DNA of 64,000 nt from contig NC_041779.1 of the NCBI RefSeq assembly GCF_900090045.1, positions 124,001-188,000 of the forward strand, read 5' to 3'. Of this stretch, positions 52,321 to 64,000 are shown in pieces. The position numbers and the translations under genes were made by a program. Position 1 is the first letter of the stretch. The number at the start of each line of letters is the position of its first letter. Origin of the DNA: Plasmodium malariae. Lineage: Eukaryota > Apicomplexa > Aconoidasida > Haemosporida > Plasmodiidae. A model generated the notes under the pieces. That model searched no databases. It was not told where the DNA came from and saw nothing but the letters and a program-made list of their open reading frames with translations.

Positions 52321-53847
52321 CAAAAGAACTACAGTTCATATTTTTTTATTAGAAAATAGATTGCTCATTGTTATAAAAGCTACACAATAGTGAAATTTTA
52401 TTAACGTGCGAAATAAATAAAATATAAATAATTTAATATAATAATACAAAAATTAAAAAAATAATTATATAAATATGAATCAGAGAAAATATTAACATAA
52501 ATTAAATATTATTATAAGAGCCAGAAACAAAAAAATACTCATATATATTATATTTTCTTTAAAAAGCAAAATAATTTTGAAAATATAAATATATAATACA
52601 CGCCTATTAAGTACGCCGTGATTTACGTATGCATTCGTATGAAATAAACTTTGTTACTTAACTAATAAAAGAAAGGAAAAATAAATCAGGAACAAAAAAA
52701 AAACATTGAAACAAACCCATACAATATTATTATATAAATAAATAATGAAAAATCTTAAAATAAAATCATTATACAAAAAATAAAATTTATAAATATTTTA
52801 TCTTAATAACTGACTTTATTAAAAATTCTTATTATTTCTCTGCCTTATATTAAATAGAATTAAAAATTTAACCATTATATAACAATTTTAACATTTTTTT
52901 CTTCATTATGTAAATTTTATATGTGACATTATACTAAAGATATTTATACTTAACTACATGTGTGAAGAATTTGATATTCCTCGAATTTAAATTGGAAAAA
53001 ATATCTATTTAATATTTCAAAAAAAAAAATGTCCTTCTAGAAAAATATTCTTAATATATTTTGTTCAATTATTACCCTTTTATGCATATAACATCCAACG
53101 CAGTAAATAAATAGATATATGATTAATAGTGTATAAAATAACTATATAATTATAAATTTTTCGATAAATCAAATTATAATAGTAACAAATTCTATTTACA
53201 TATATATATTTAATTATTATCTACATTATAATAACGGATAAATACGACAAATATTCCTATAAAAGTAATAGAAGAAATATTATAATAGGTAAAAGATAAG
53301 AAAAATTTTAAGCTAAAATTTATTTTTTCTATTTTTACCATGTAATTCTACCTTTTTAGTTCCCATGCTGCTTATTATCTATACTTTTAAACATATAGGA
53401 CATGTAGATATAAGATATCCGTCATTTAATTGTGTAAAAATTTCAGGTTCCTTTTTATTTTGTAAATTAGATAATATAGAATCCACATTATTTTAAAATA
53501 ATGCACATAACTATGAATGGCCTTGGATTTTATTATATATCTGATTTTTAGTAATTCATTTAGATGTGATGCTTTCAAATTATACATAATATCTTATTCA
53601 AAACAGTAAAACAGAAAATATGTACTATTGTAATTATGTCACATTACTGAGACATGGCCATGTTTATACAAATAGAAAATATTTTTTTATTAGGAGGCTC
53701 TCAATTTTATTTTTTATAAATATTTTCTTTTGGTAATCATAAATTTAGTAACAACAAAAATACTCTATATGTGTTAATTACTTCTCATAAATATATAGAT
53801 ACTATATTATTATGTTTTTTTAATCATTTCTTTTGATTATACCTTAT

Positions 53848-53881
<34 letters not shown>

Positions 53882-55090
53882 GAACTTCTATTAATGGTAT
53901 ACAACAGAAAAAATATAAAATAATAAAGTGACATTTCTTAGTTTAATTATGTAATACCAACATAAAATACTTTTAAGAGAATTAACCAATAAAAAATATT
54001 TACTTAATTAACATAAATATTCAGAATATTGTTAATAATTTATTTTTTATAAAAAAATTGTTTCAATGATAAATAATTTACTTTCATTTATAATTTAAGA
54101 ATATGAATTTTAAACAAATAAATTTTTTTACATATTAAAAAAATATTTTTTGAACTCAAATTGTATTTCGTTTAACTTATTTTACTTCTTATAAGTATTA
54201 ATAAAAAAATATTTGAATTTCTTAAATTTTTAATATTTATTTTTTTCTCTTTATAAAAGAATTATTTGCATAATTGATAACATATATAAATAAACAAAAT
54301 AAAATGAAATATAAACACGAACAAAATTAAAATATTAACCATAAACTCTAAAATCATAACCATATTTTAAATGGATATTATTTTATTATATATTTATAAT
54401 TTCACATTTATTTGATGAAAATAAAAGTTCTGATAAAAATATTTTTAAATTATGTACTTTTTCTTCCATATCACTCATTCACATAATTTATAGTATAAAT
54501 ATTTTATTTTAAAGAAATAAAATATATATATATATATATATATATATTTACACATCAGTGCAAATAAAATGTTTTCACATAATTTTATTATATATAAAAG
54601 CATGAAATATTTACTGTTAATTTAAATATAATAACACATACTAGATAATAAACTGAACTAATAATAGCTTTGGTCTAAAAGAAGATTCAAAGTGGAAAGT
54701 GATACTTTTTGTTACTAATGCAATTTATGCGAATTTTATTAATTTATATGAATTGTGATATTTTATATACTATTTAAAAAACAAATACATATATTTCACA
54801 GAAATACATTTAAATACATAATTATAATCGTTAAGCCTTATATATTTACTTCAGCTTATATAATACTTTAATATACAAATTGGAAAACATTAGAACATTA
54901 ATATTCAAAAAAGAGGAAAAATATAATTTACTACTTGGGTTTATTAAAAAATCAGTTGTGCAAAAGTACATTAATAATATTATGGATATTATATGTATGT
55001 TTATTGATAATATATCACTATGTATATTACATGTATTACTTCATATTAAAGAGTTCATTATAGAATAATATGTATTCATAATAATCCATT
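52321..55090. other. AT-rich stretch, about 2.8 kb, with a weak coding relic
   Basis: No intact gene. TA tracts lie at about 53851-53878 and 54522-54547. A less AT-rich patch at 53380-53577 is listed separately. The open frame at 54880..55068 (+) overlaps the conserved 3' flank of the fam-m pseudogene and is not called. The flank includes aacattagaacatta at about 54886-54900. Confidence 0.5.
53380..53577 (-). other. Possible short coding relic, family unknown
   Basis: One minus-strand frame, with three stops near its start, then reads N-N-V-D-S-I-L-S-N-L-Q-N-K-K-E-P-E-I-F-T, then Q-L-N-D-G-Y-L-I-S-T-C-P-I-C-L-K-V before a stop. The balanced amino-acid mix is unlike that of compositional frames. 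It could be a fragment of a PIR or other surface-antigen gene, but I do not recognise it. Confidence 0.25.
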
Positions 55091-55961
55091 TTACTCAGCC
55101 ATCAACTTAATTTTCTTATATTTTTGATTATTTGCTAAAATATTAGTAGTAATATATATTATTATATTGATAGATAATATTATCATAATTATAGAAAATA
55201 ATAATAGATATGTATATGGCTCTACTGTTGGCACACTTTCTAATATATTAGCCGATATTAGTAATTCCTTGATCTTTTCCAATGCAGTATTCAAGTACCT
55301 TAATCCTTGTAATATGGGGTATCAAATTCCTATTAAGAGAAAAATGAAAAACATATCAACACCAAATCCATAATCTCTGAATCTTATTTTTTTTCAAGTC
55401 ATCGCACAAATCCTCCTTTTTTTCTCAAAAAAATTATTATAATCTTTTTTTTTAATCCATTTTTTTTCAAAATAAAAATGCTTTCCATAAAACATTCCAT
55501 TATTATAATCTGTAACTTCTGTATAATATTGTGCTTTATTTAACAAACTTTTATTTGATTGTTTTTTCCTTCCTTTTTTCTCTTTTTCACTATTAGACAT
55601 TACTTTTTCTTTATTCATTCCATTATTTGGTACATCTTTTAGCTCTAAATATTTAATTCCTTATCTTGTTTATATTTTCCTAGTAATCGACCATTTCTTA
55701 TACAAAATATTTTACCAAATATACAGTTCTCTTTCAAAGATTTGTTAAAAGTTCTCTAAACAAAATGTAAATATTTTCTCTTTAAAAAAATAAAAAATAT
55801 AACGGTAAGAAACAGCAGTAACAAATAGAAAACACAAAAAATATAAATAATGTATATATCCTTATGTAACTGTACCACATCCTTTTTAAAATGTTATATC
55901 CATTAGAAAAAAGGAACTTAGCAATTTTTATAAATACGATAGTATTAATTTTTTGTTCCAT
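55091..55961 (-). pseudogene. fam-m pseudogene
   Basis: Exon 1 is 55876..55961, starting M-E-Q-K-I-N-T-I-V-F-I-K-I-A. Its end is degenerate where W-I-C-H-F is expected, with a GTACAG donor. The intron is 55756..55875 and exon 2 55091..55755. Exon 2 has R-L-L-G-K-Y-K-Q-D-K at the PEXEL position, then a frame change before D-V-P-N-N-G. The fam-m signature follows: Y-Y-T-E-V-T-D-Y-N-N-G-M-F-Y-G-K-H-F-Y-F, then E-K-K-W-I-K-K-K-D-Y. In the same frame TGA codons interrupt at 55394-55396 and 55322-55324, the second inside the first membrane segment. The final part holds the second membrane segment and ends K-Y-K-K-I-K-L-M-A-E, like the 21-kb copy. The plus-strand frame at 55167..55373 is a shadow. 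Confidence 0.84.
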
Positions 55962-58627
55962 GTTTTAAATTTTTAATATTATAATATATTCAGTAAGGTA
56001 AAAAATAATAATATTGTAGTACATTTCAATTAATAAAAAATACTATATTTACATAATAAACTTTTTATATATACTATTTCATAAATAGTTATTACAATGC
56101 ATATACCTATAATGCAATTGAAAAAATATATATAGAAAAATAACTTTAAATTATAACGTATAATATTTATCTTATTTTAATTATAAAAAAACAAAAGTTC
56201 ATTAATTTAAAATAAATTGAGTAAGTTCATAAATATTAAAAATATATTATTTAATTGTTTAATTCTGCAGACTAACTAAATAATGTTTTTATTAATATTA
56301 TTCAAAATATAAAAAATATGAGATATCATAATATTTCTAATAATTGAATTTATATAGAACAGAGAATATAAAGAATATGAACAATATATTTTTCTCTATA
56401 ATAATACGTAATTAATAACTTTAAGTATATTATCCTATTATTATTTCTAATTCAATAAACATTATAATTTAGAGGAAATTATTATTTTTAAAAAATGATA
56501 TTTATTATAAATATATAATTATTTCACTAATAAACAAACTTATCAACATTTTCTTCTATATTATTTATAATACATACATTAATTACACACTTTCTCCCAA
56601 TCTTTTATTATATATATTATATTTAAAGAATCCAATTTAAAATGTACTATAAGGACTATAAAGAAAAGTTTAAATTAAAGGTAAATTCCTACTTTTTTAT
56701 TTTTGTACCATATTTTTTAAAATATTAATTTTAAATTATATCATTGACTATGAATGAAAAATGTTTATATTCATATATCTATTTTTTTTTTAACTATTTG
56801 TGCATATATCGCACTAACATTAATATACAAAAAAAGAAACGATAAAAAAAAAGCATGTATCATATGTTAAAATAATATTATTCCATATCAATATGTATTA
56901 AATTATTTTTTATATTTATAAAATATTTTTAAAAATTATATTAATAAATAATTTAAAAAAAAAAAATATATATATATACTTTTTATTAAAATTAATGTCA
57001 TCAATATTTTCAATTTCACCGTGCAATATACCCTTATATTATAATCTAAATTTCATCAGGTATTTATTAAACGATTAAAATAAAAATATAGATGGATCAT
57101 TTCATTTGATAATAATACTTTTTAATGTTTGTGATAATATGACAATTAAAACATATATTAACATTATATTATAATATATATATATATATAATATCATATT
57201 TAATGAAAAATTACTCCCAAAAAGGTTACATGAGGTACCTTATTCATTTTATTTAATTAATTAAATCTTAAAAAAAAAATAGAGCATCCATAAAAATATA
57301 TCCTTTTAACACTTACAAAACAAATAAAAATAATATTACCTATTTATAAATAATCTATAAAGAAGTGGTTATTTATTTCAATATTTTCTTTTATAAAATT
57401 CTCATTATTCATTTGAATATATTACTAATAATTAATATAAACCATACGCACATATATATATATAAAATAATATTAACTTTTTACTTCATATATTTATTGG
57501 CGATAATGTAAAGTAGGACATATATATAAATATTAATGTACGTATATTTATTTTACTGAAGAAATGAATTTATTTATTTTCATTAATTTTAATAAACATT
57601 ACTATTTATATAAATACATGAAACATCTTAGAAGTCTTTATTATTAAAAAAACTAATAAAAATAAGGATAATATTTTAAGAAGTCTACATAAAAATGTAT
57701 TATTATCTGTAATATATGATTATAATCCTTTAATAATATAAAAAAATACATATAGTATATATATTTTTATATTTTCAATATAATACATATTTAATTAATA
57801 TTTTCTATATTCCTTTAACGTCATAATTAACCACAATAATAAAATAATAAATAGCTTTCATTCTTCATTTATGCATGACGATTTATAATCCCCAAACTGT
57901 TGTACTATAAAAATTTAATATTTAATAGTGATAATATTTTACCAAATATTTATGTTACTTTTTTACATCATCAAAATAAAAATCTGTTAAAAATGGGTTT
58001 TAAATGAAATTGTTCCATGATATATTTATCATAACATTTATTTTACAAAATAAATATTAAATTTATTAATTTGTAATATATACATATATATACAAAAATT
58101 TGACAAACTGAAAGTACTTCATGCCTTTAAATACAAAAAACAACACATTTTTAAATAATTCAAAGCTAAAACATTTTTCTAAATAAGTGAACACACAATT
58201 ATTTTAAATTGGAAAGATATAAACAAAAATATAAATAAGTACCATTTACAGATAAAATATAAGCAAACATAAGTGTCAAAAAAATTATATAAATTGTCCT
58301 ACTATAGATTAATTATAACGCAAAAACATATAATGCTCATAGGTATCTACTGAAATACCCCAATATATATATATATTAATCCAATATATCCAATTAAGCT
58401 GAAACTATAATGTAAATTACAAATTGACAAATATTGAATTATCTAAATGCAAAAAAAACCAAGAATATATTTTTTTACTGGGGTATATCAATGGGGCCCT
58501 GTAGATGTACGTATTTTTAAAAAAATTTAGAAAATATCTGCATAAATACTAGGAATTCCATTTATATTATTACAGATATTAATTAGTAGTGATGATTTCA
58601 ACACAAAAAGAAACATATCCCATATTA
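55962..58627. other. Gene-empty AT-rich stretch, about 2.7 kb
   Basis: 5' flank of the fam-m pseudogene, then compositional sequence with short TA tracts, then the 3' flank of the next fam-l relic. A short, less AT-rich piece at about 58480-58510 (containing TGGGGCCCTG with one base change) has no visible function. Confidence 0.5.
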
Positions 58628-59642
58628 TTAATTTTGTCTTTTTTTGAACCTAATTTTTTCATAATTTTTAACTTTTTTATGGTAACAAAAAATCCCTGAT
58701 ATAAGTGTAACATCTAATGTAAAGAAGTGTACAAAAAATATTATAATACATAATAGTTTCTCTAACACACACGCATAAACGATATTTGTTACGCTACAAC
58801 ACAATGTACATGATGAATTCTAGGAACACAAAATATCTGTATGCTTTTAAAATACTTCTAATAATTTCAACAGATTTATAATAGGCTTCCATGTATCATT
58901 CTTGGCTAATTCCTCTAAAATGGACTTACCCACACCTGAGTGAGACAATAAACTATTTTTACCTGCCAAACCCAGTGATAATTCTACTCGGAATACCATT
59001 AAAATAAGAAAAGTATTAACGATAAAGCAATTCTTAATCCATATTTTTTACGTAATATTTTTTTGTAAACCTTATTAATTGTCCTGTTGTTTTTAATAAA
59101 CTACACATAATCTAATTCTTTGAATATTCTTCTTTTTACATGGGAATATTTTTCTGTTTCAAATATATTAAATTTTTTAATTACAGCTTCCTTATATGTT
59201 TTTTCATTTTTTCGTAAACATACTTTTGATTGTTTCTTCTGCGGTAAGGACCGCCTTCATTGTTAGGTATATCCTTTTTTTCGTCTATTCCATTTTTTAG
59301 TTTCTCTTCTTTTAAATCTAAAGTTAACTGATTCCATATATTTATTAAAATTTGTTAATAATCTACAATTCACTGTCTAATTTTATATCATGATTGTAGT
59401 TCTCACAAAAAAGGTTTATTAAATATACTCTAAAAAAAAAAAACAGTTGTTATTTTTTAATCAAATTAATAGTCTCATACTAAAAATAATTACTAAAAAA
59501 AACAAAACACGAAAAATATAAATAATAAAAATGTTTCTAACTTATATTTTAATACCCATTATATGTAAAAATGATATATCCAACTCAAAAGGATAAAAGA
59601 AACTACTTTATTAAATAACAGTGATTTAAACTTTTGTTCCAT
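58628..59642 (-). pseudogene. fam-l pseudogene, heavily decayed
   Basis: Exon 1 is 59556..59642, well preserved: M-E-Q-K-F-K-S-L-L-F-N-K ... S-W-I-Y-H-F-Y, then a stop just before the GTATTA donor. The intron is 59429..59555. Exon 2 starts at 59428 (S-I-F-N-K-P-F-L, then a stop), with many stops and frame changes in the first third. Recognisable fam-l pieces are D-I-P-N-N-E, F-E-T-E-K-Y-S-H-V-K-R-R-I-F-K-E-L-D-Y-V followed by a TAG, I-K-N-N-R-T-I, K-K-Y-G-L-R-I-A-L-S-L-I-L-F-L-F, and at the end L-I-S-G-I-F-C-Y-H-K-K-V-K-N-Y-E-K-I-R-F. The region between the two membrane segments is too damaged to read. Confidence 0.8.
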
Positions 59643-61616
59643 GATATACATCATTAAAACAGTAATATATTGAGAAAAAATATAATTAACAATAATATAA
59701 TATACGTTTAATTATAAAGGACACTATTATTATTTATTTTACTATTTTATTTTTTTTAGAAAAAATATAATAAAAAATTTATAACTATAATTACTTTTTA
59801 CAATACAAAAAAGAATAACTTTAAAATATATTACAAACTTGTTTATCTTAATTTTATTTATAAAAAATAACTGCAATTAACATATTATAAATCAAATTCA
59901 TTAATAAATATTCAAAATATATAAATTATTTAATTAATCTATTAAAGTAATTTTATATATTTTTGTATAATTCCTTTACACAATTAAATAAAAAAACATA
60001 TGTGATTACTAAATATTTCGAAATATTGAATATATGTAGAATCTAAAATAAAAGGAACATAAATAAGCATTTTTATATATGTTAAGAAAAGTGCTACTGA
60101 TTTCAATAATATTTTCCTATTAAAAATACTAATTTTATAAAAAAAAAATTTTGGAAAAACTGGATATTTCTAAAAAAAAATAAAATATTATAACAATGTA
60201 ATAATAAATAAAAAAAATAATATTTTCTATATTCCGTTTTATTTTATTTGTACTATTAGCATTAGTTACTTTTAAGCTTATGTGTACTTCTATGGTTCAT
60301 AAATAATTTAATGAATCAAAGTTATATCAGATTTACTAATATACTAGAAAAGCGTATATTTGAAAGGTTAATAAAGTTTGATATTTTATTTTTTTTAATT
60401 TATTACATATGTTTAAAATAAATATAAAGAAAATATTATAAATAAATAAAAAATTAAGGTAAGTATTTATTTCTGTATAACATGTATTAACATAAGTGTA
60501 ATCTTGGTTGAAGTATATACTTATTTAATTATATAAGTAATACAAATGAATAGAATGTCTTGTTATCCTTATATTTTATCACAGGTATTAAAGTAATTTT
60601 TATAAAAAATTGTTGACTCTTATAGTGACCTAAGTTAAATATTAAAATGCGAAATGTTGTATAAATTTCTCATTTAAATATAAAGTTTCAAAAACTATAA
60701 AAATGAAAATGTTGTATTCATATTTAACCCTTTAAAGGAGAATAATGCTATTATTTATTTATAATTTTAATCCATAATATAAATAAAAGTTGAGAATATA
60801 GAAAACATATTATTACATCATATAAGTTGTGAAACATATGTTTTTCATATTAAATTCACAATAAGAATAACTTGTTACCTTTACTTTTTAAAAAAAAATA
60901 TATATATCAACACCAAATAACAAAGCTCATGGTTTTAATGAATGAAGCATAGCATATCATATTAAAGGAAATATATAATAAATTTTTTAAAAAGTTCATT
61001 GAAATGATCACTTGCAACAATAAAAAAAAAAGAAGAATTGTTAAAAACATAAATTTTTTAACTAGTTCAGAGAAGTTATATCAATTGCGATTATACATAA
61101 TATTGTAAGTGACCAACTATATATGATAATACAAATTCACATGAAACATTAATACATATAATTTTTGCATATAAAGTAAAAACTTTTATTCAGAATATTG
61201 AGCAATATAAATATCATACTTTAATGAACCAAGAAAATTATAATATATGAACATGTTCCGAATAATAAATTATTTCAAAGAAATAAATTATAGTAAAAAA
61301 ATATGTAAAAACACGCTAACCTTTAAAAATATTTAATATATTTTTTTTTTTCATTTGAATATTAATATATATTTCCATATTATCTAGGTTGAATAAAGAA
61401 AAATTTGTAATTATACAACGGTTAATATTTATTAAGCTCAATTTCACTGACCACAAAATAAAATTCCTTTAGATACGTGAAAAAATTTATATTTTAAGCA
61501 ACATATTAATTATAAATAGGCTTTATAATAATTTACTACTATACCACTGAATTATTTTAAGAATTATACCAGTAAATATATAACATTTAAAATACTTAAT
61601 TAAGTAACTAACTATC
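59643..61616. other. Gene-empty AT-rich stretch, about 2 kb
   Basis: 5' flank of the fam-l relic, including the family-wide string at 59906-59924, followed by compositional AT-rich sequence without a recognised frame. Confidence 0.5.
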
Positions 61617-62150
61617 ATATAGCAGTTCATCCATCCTCATCATCAAGTAATTCTCTTAGTACTTCTGTCCCTAATATATAACAAATACGTAATGGAATAA
61701 GAAATAAAAATATTAGTACAAATACTAAGATAGTATTATTTTAGAGTAATAGCTAAAGCACCGCTTGTATAGTCAGAGTGTTTTAAACCTTTTTTCTTGG
61801 TTGTATCAGTACATTTTCTGTAATTATATAAAGGAATAAGCTTCTTATATAATTTTTTTATAAATATAATATATCTGTGATTACATATAAGACTCATATA
61901 TAACACATGTACATAATTTGTAAAAAATTTTGGATATAAAACTTGAATTATTATTATTTTTACACCAATTATTTGCATCATTTATGATTCAATATTATCA
62001 TTTTTATTTTCTGAACCATTATGTTCATTTCCAAAAAATACAGAATTAATCCTTTATTGTTGTACCCTTCTCATATTCTGATAATAAAATATCAGTTGTT
62101 GGAACTAGTATTCCTTTTTTACCAAATCTAATTATCTAAAATTTTATAAA
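61617..62150 (-). pseudogene. Decayed exported-protein gene, same family as the 14-kb relic
   Basis: After a possible TTTTAG acceptor near 62137, minus-strand frames read R-F-G-K-K-G-I-L-V-P-T-T-D-I-L-L-S-E-Y-E, then K-G-T-T-I-K-D and a stop. After a frame change come I-N-S-V-F-F-G-N-E-H-N-G-S-E-N-K-N-D-N-I, then E-S and a stop. Next, 61736..61981 ends Y-R-K-C-T-D-T-T-K-K-K-G-L-K-H-S-D-Y-T-S, then G-A-L-A-I-T-L-K. A final frame gives a membrane segment L-V-F-V-L-I-F-L-F-L-I-P-L and an acidic end L-L-D-D-E-D-G. The order D-I-L-L-S-E, I-N-S-x-F, K-K-x-G-L, S-G-A-L-x-I, membrane segment parallels the relic at 14.2-14.8 kb. The elements resemble Pv-fam-d type exported proteins, which I propose with low confidence. 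Confidence 0.5.
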
Positions 62151-63249
62151 AGATTCTACAATGAAAAATACTTTTTCTTATTATTTATAATGTTATAAAT
62201 TTAATTACTCATAAAGAATAATTTATTATAATTATATATGTACAAATGACATGAAGCAGAAAATATAAAATAAATTTACTGCTATTACGTTATAAATCAT
62301 TACTAAAATAACATGTACAAATAAAAGGGAAAAATGCAGGTGATTTAACTAAAATAAAATTTTTATTATATTTCTAATTGTTATAATTACTTAACTTTAT
62401 AATATATCTAAGTAGGTACAAAATTCATTCATATTCATAGTTAGGGATAAAACAGTATAGTTATATATATTTTTATTTAATTTAATTTTTTTTAAAAGTA
62501 AAAAATTACATAATAAAATACAAATATAATATAAAAAATGGAAAAGATGACTTTAAAAATATATTTTTATATATATCTAATAAAGTTATTTATACAAAAA
62601 GCAAATTCAAATAAAATATTTTATTTAAAACTTATTTTATTAATAAATGTTCAAAAATATATATATATATATAGTAGGGCACTTACAGAATAATTCTAAA
62701 TTTTTTCCATTGATTCATTTAAGAAAAAATATAAAAAAAATATATCTTTTTGTGCATAAATATTCTACATAAATATTTTAATTCGTAACTAGAATAAAAA
62801 ATATACGGTGAGAATAAATATATTAGCATATAAAAAAAAAATACTTATTAATTTTTTTGCTCAGCTTCCTAATAATAAGCTTGGTTATTTTCACATACTC
62901 TACCTTTTAAATATTATTTTATAATTGGAAGAACATAAATTATGGTATGACATGTAATAGTATTCAAATGATTAAAAAAAAAACAAAAATCTTTCTATAT
63001 GTCATAAATTATAAACTAATATCACTCATATATTTTCGACATGAGGACATTTGTAGAATAAATAAAAAATTCCATTTTAGAATTGAATTCTCTTAAATAA
63101 TTTTGACATTTCAAAAATTACTATCCAAATTAACTCTTTTATATATTCTTATTATATTATTATATATGTAATACTAAAAGTTGTACGTAATTTAAAGAAA
63201 GATGTTTTTATATTATGACTAAAATAAAATTTGTTACATTTAAGAATCA

Positions 63250-63280
<31 letters not shown>

Positions 63281-64000
63281 TTGTTTTTTTTTTTTTTTGC
63301 CAAAAAAAATATAAATTTATAATTTCTATAAAAATGATAATTTTAGAAAACACGCTAAAAAAAATAATAGAAAATAAAGCGAAAGAAAAATATTTGTAGT
63401 AATTACGTTAAATAAAGAAAAATATTTATAATAAAAAAATTATTTTAAATAAATTAATTTTTAACATGAATTATATAGATAAGAAGTATGAAAATATAAC
63501 ATATAAAATAACATACAAAACCATTTAAGAAAATCCTTAATGCTTCATTTTTCATTTTGACAACATTATAGAAATAATAATTTTTTTATTATTAATTAAT
63601 TTATAAAAAAATATATTCCCAAATCACGTGTTAAATTATATATTATATGTTACATAATAAAAAAAATTAAATATTTTATGAGATATACCTATAAATCCAA
63701 AAATACTTATATTACTTATTGTTTGTTGAATAAAGTAAATATATATAATTATTAAAATATAAAATATTAAATATGTTATTTTAATTATATAATAATATAA
63801 TGTAACTAATTTGAATAAGAAAATTACTTTTCTGAATAATAATTAATTAAAAAATATATAAAACGCCTTTAAATTTTTAATAAACCGTATAACATAAACT
63901 ATTCAACAGTAATTCACAAATATATGATAAAAATTTATTATTACATATTTTCATCTTTATTTAGCATTTATTATTCTATATAGAGATATAAAAATATTTA
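62151..64000. other. Gene-empty AT-rich right end
   Basis: No recognised gene. The segment about 62238-62280 resembles about 14898-14950 upstream of the related relic. A (TA)n tract lies at about 63260-63281 next to a T14-like run. No telomere-type repeats are seen at the window edge. Confidence 0.5.

Noticed and set aside
54880..55068. 62-codon plus-strand frame
   Set aside because: It overlaps the 3' flank of the fam-m pseudogene, which is similar to the 3' flanks of other copies where no such frame is open.

Overview
The window looks like a subtelomeric segment of a malaria parasite, most likely Plasmodium malariae or its close ape-infecting relative. The basis is extreme A+T richness, short introns with GT..AG borders, and the gene content. 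That content is two-exon exported genes of the fam-l and fam-m type (expanded in P. malariae), PIR genes with the usual three-exon form, and a PST-A type lysophospholipase. Species assignment rests on recognising the families, not on a search. I see no rRNA, tRNA, CRISPR array, transposon or telomere array.

I find 14 genes or gene relics, separated by gene-empty AT-rich DNA of about 2 to 6 kb. Thirteen lie on the minus strand and one PIR relic (51.3-52.3 kb) on the plus strand. From left to right: a PIR gene with one frameshift (0.2-2.1 kb); two intact fam-l-type genes (7.3-8.3 and 10.2-11.2 kb); a relic of another exported family (14.2-14.8 kb); a strongly decayed fam-type relic (17.3-18.2 kb); a fam-m pseudogene (21.4-22.3 kb); an intact single-exon lysophospholipase (26.0-27.1 kb); a pseudogene (32.1-32.9 kb) and an intact member (37.7-38.6 kb) of a third exported two-TM subfamily; a fam-l pseudogene (44.0-44.9 kb); the plus-strand PIR pseudogene; a fam-m pseudogene (55.1-56.0 kb); a fam-l pseudogene (58.6-59.6 kb); and a second relic of the 14-kb family (61.6-62.15 kb).

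Only four loci have an unbroken reading frame. The exported genes share one plan: exon 1 of 26-30 codons is a hydrophobic signal-like segment ending in W-I-C-H-F/Y-Y/N-N-D-M, a phase-0 intron of about 130 bp follows, and exon 2 carries a PEXEL-like RLLAK/RLLGK motif, a charged middle and two membrane segments. Introns and the 3' and 5' flanks are also similar between copies, so the duplicated unit is larger than the coding sequence. The likely roles are host-cell remodelling and variant surface expression (PIR, fam-l, fam-m) and lipid hydrolysis (lysophospholipase). These roles are inferred from family membership, and fam-l/fam-m have no established biochemical function.
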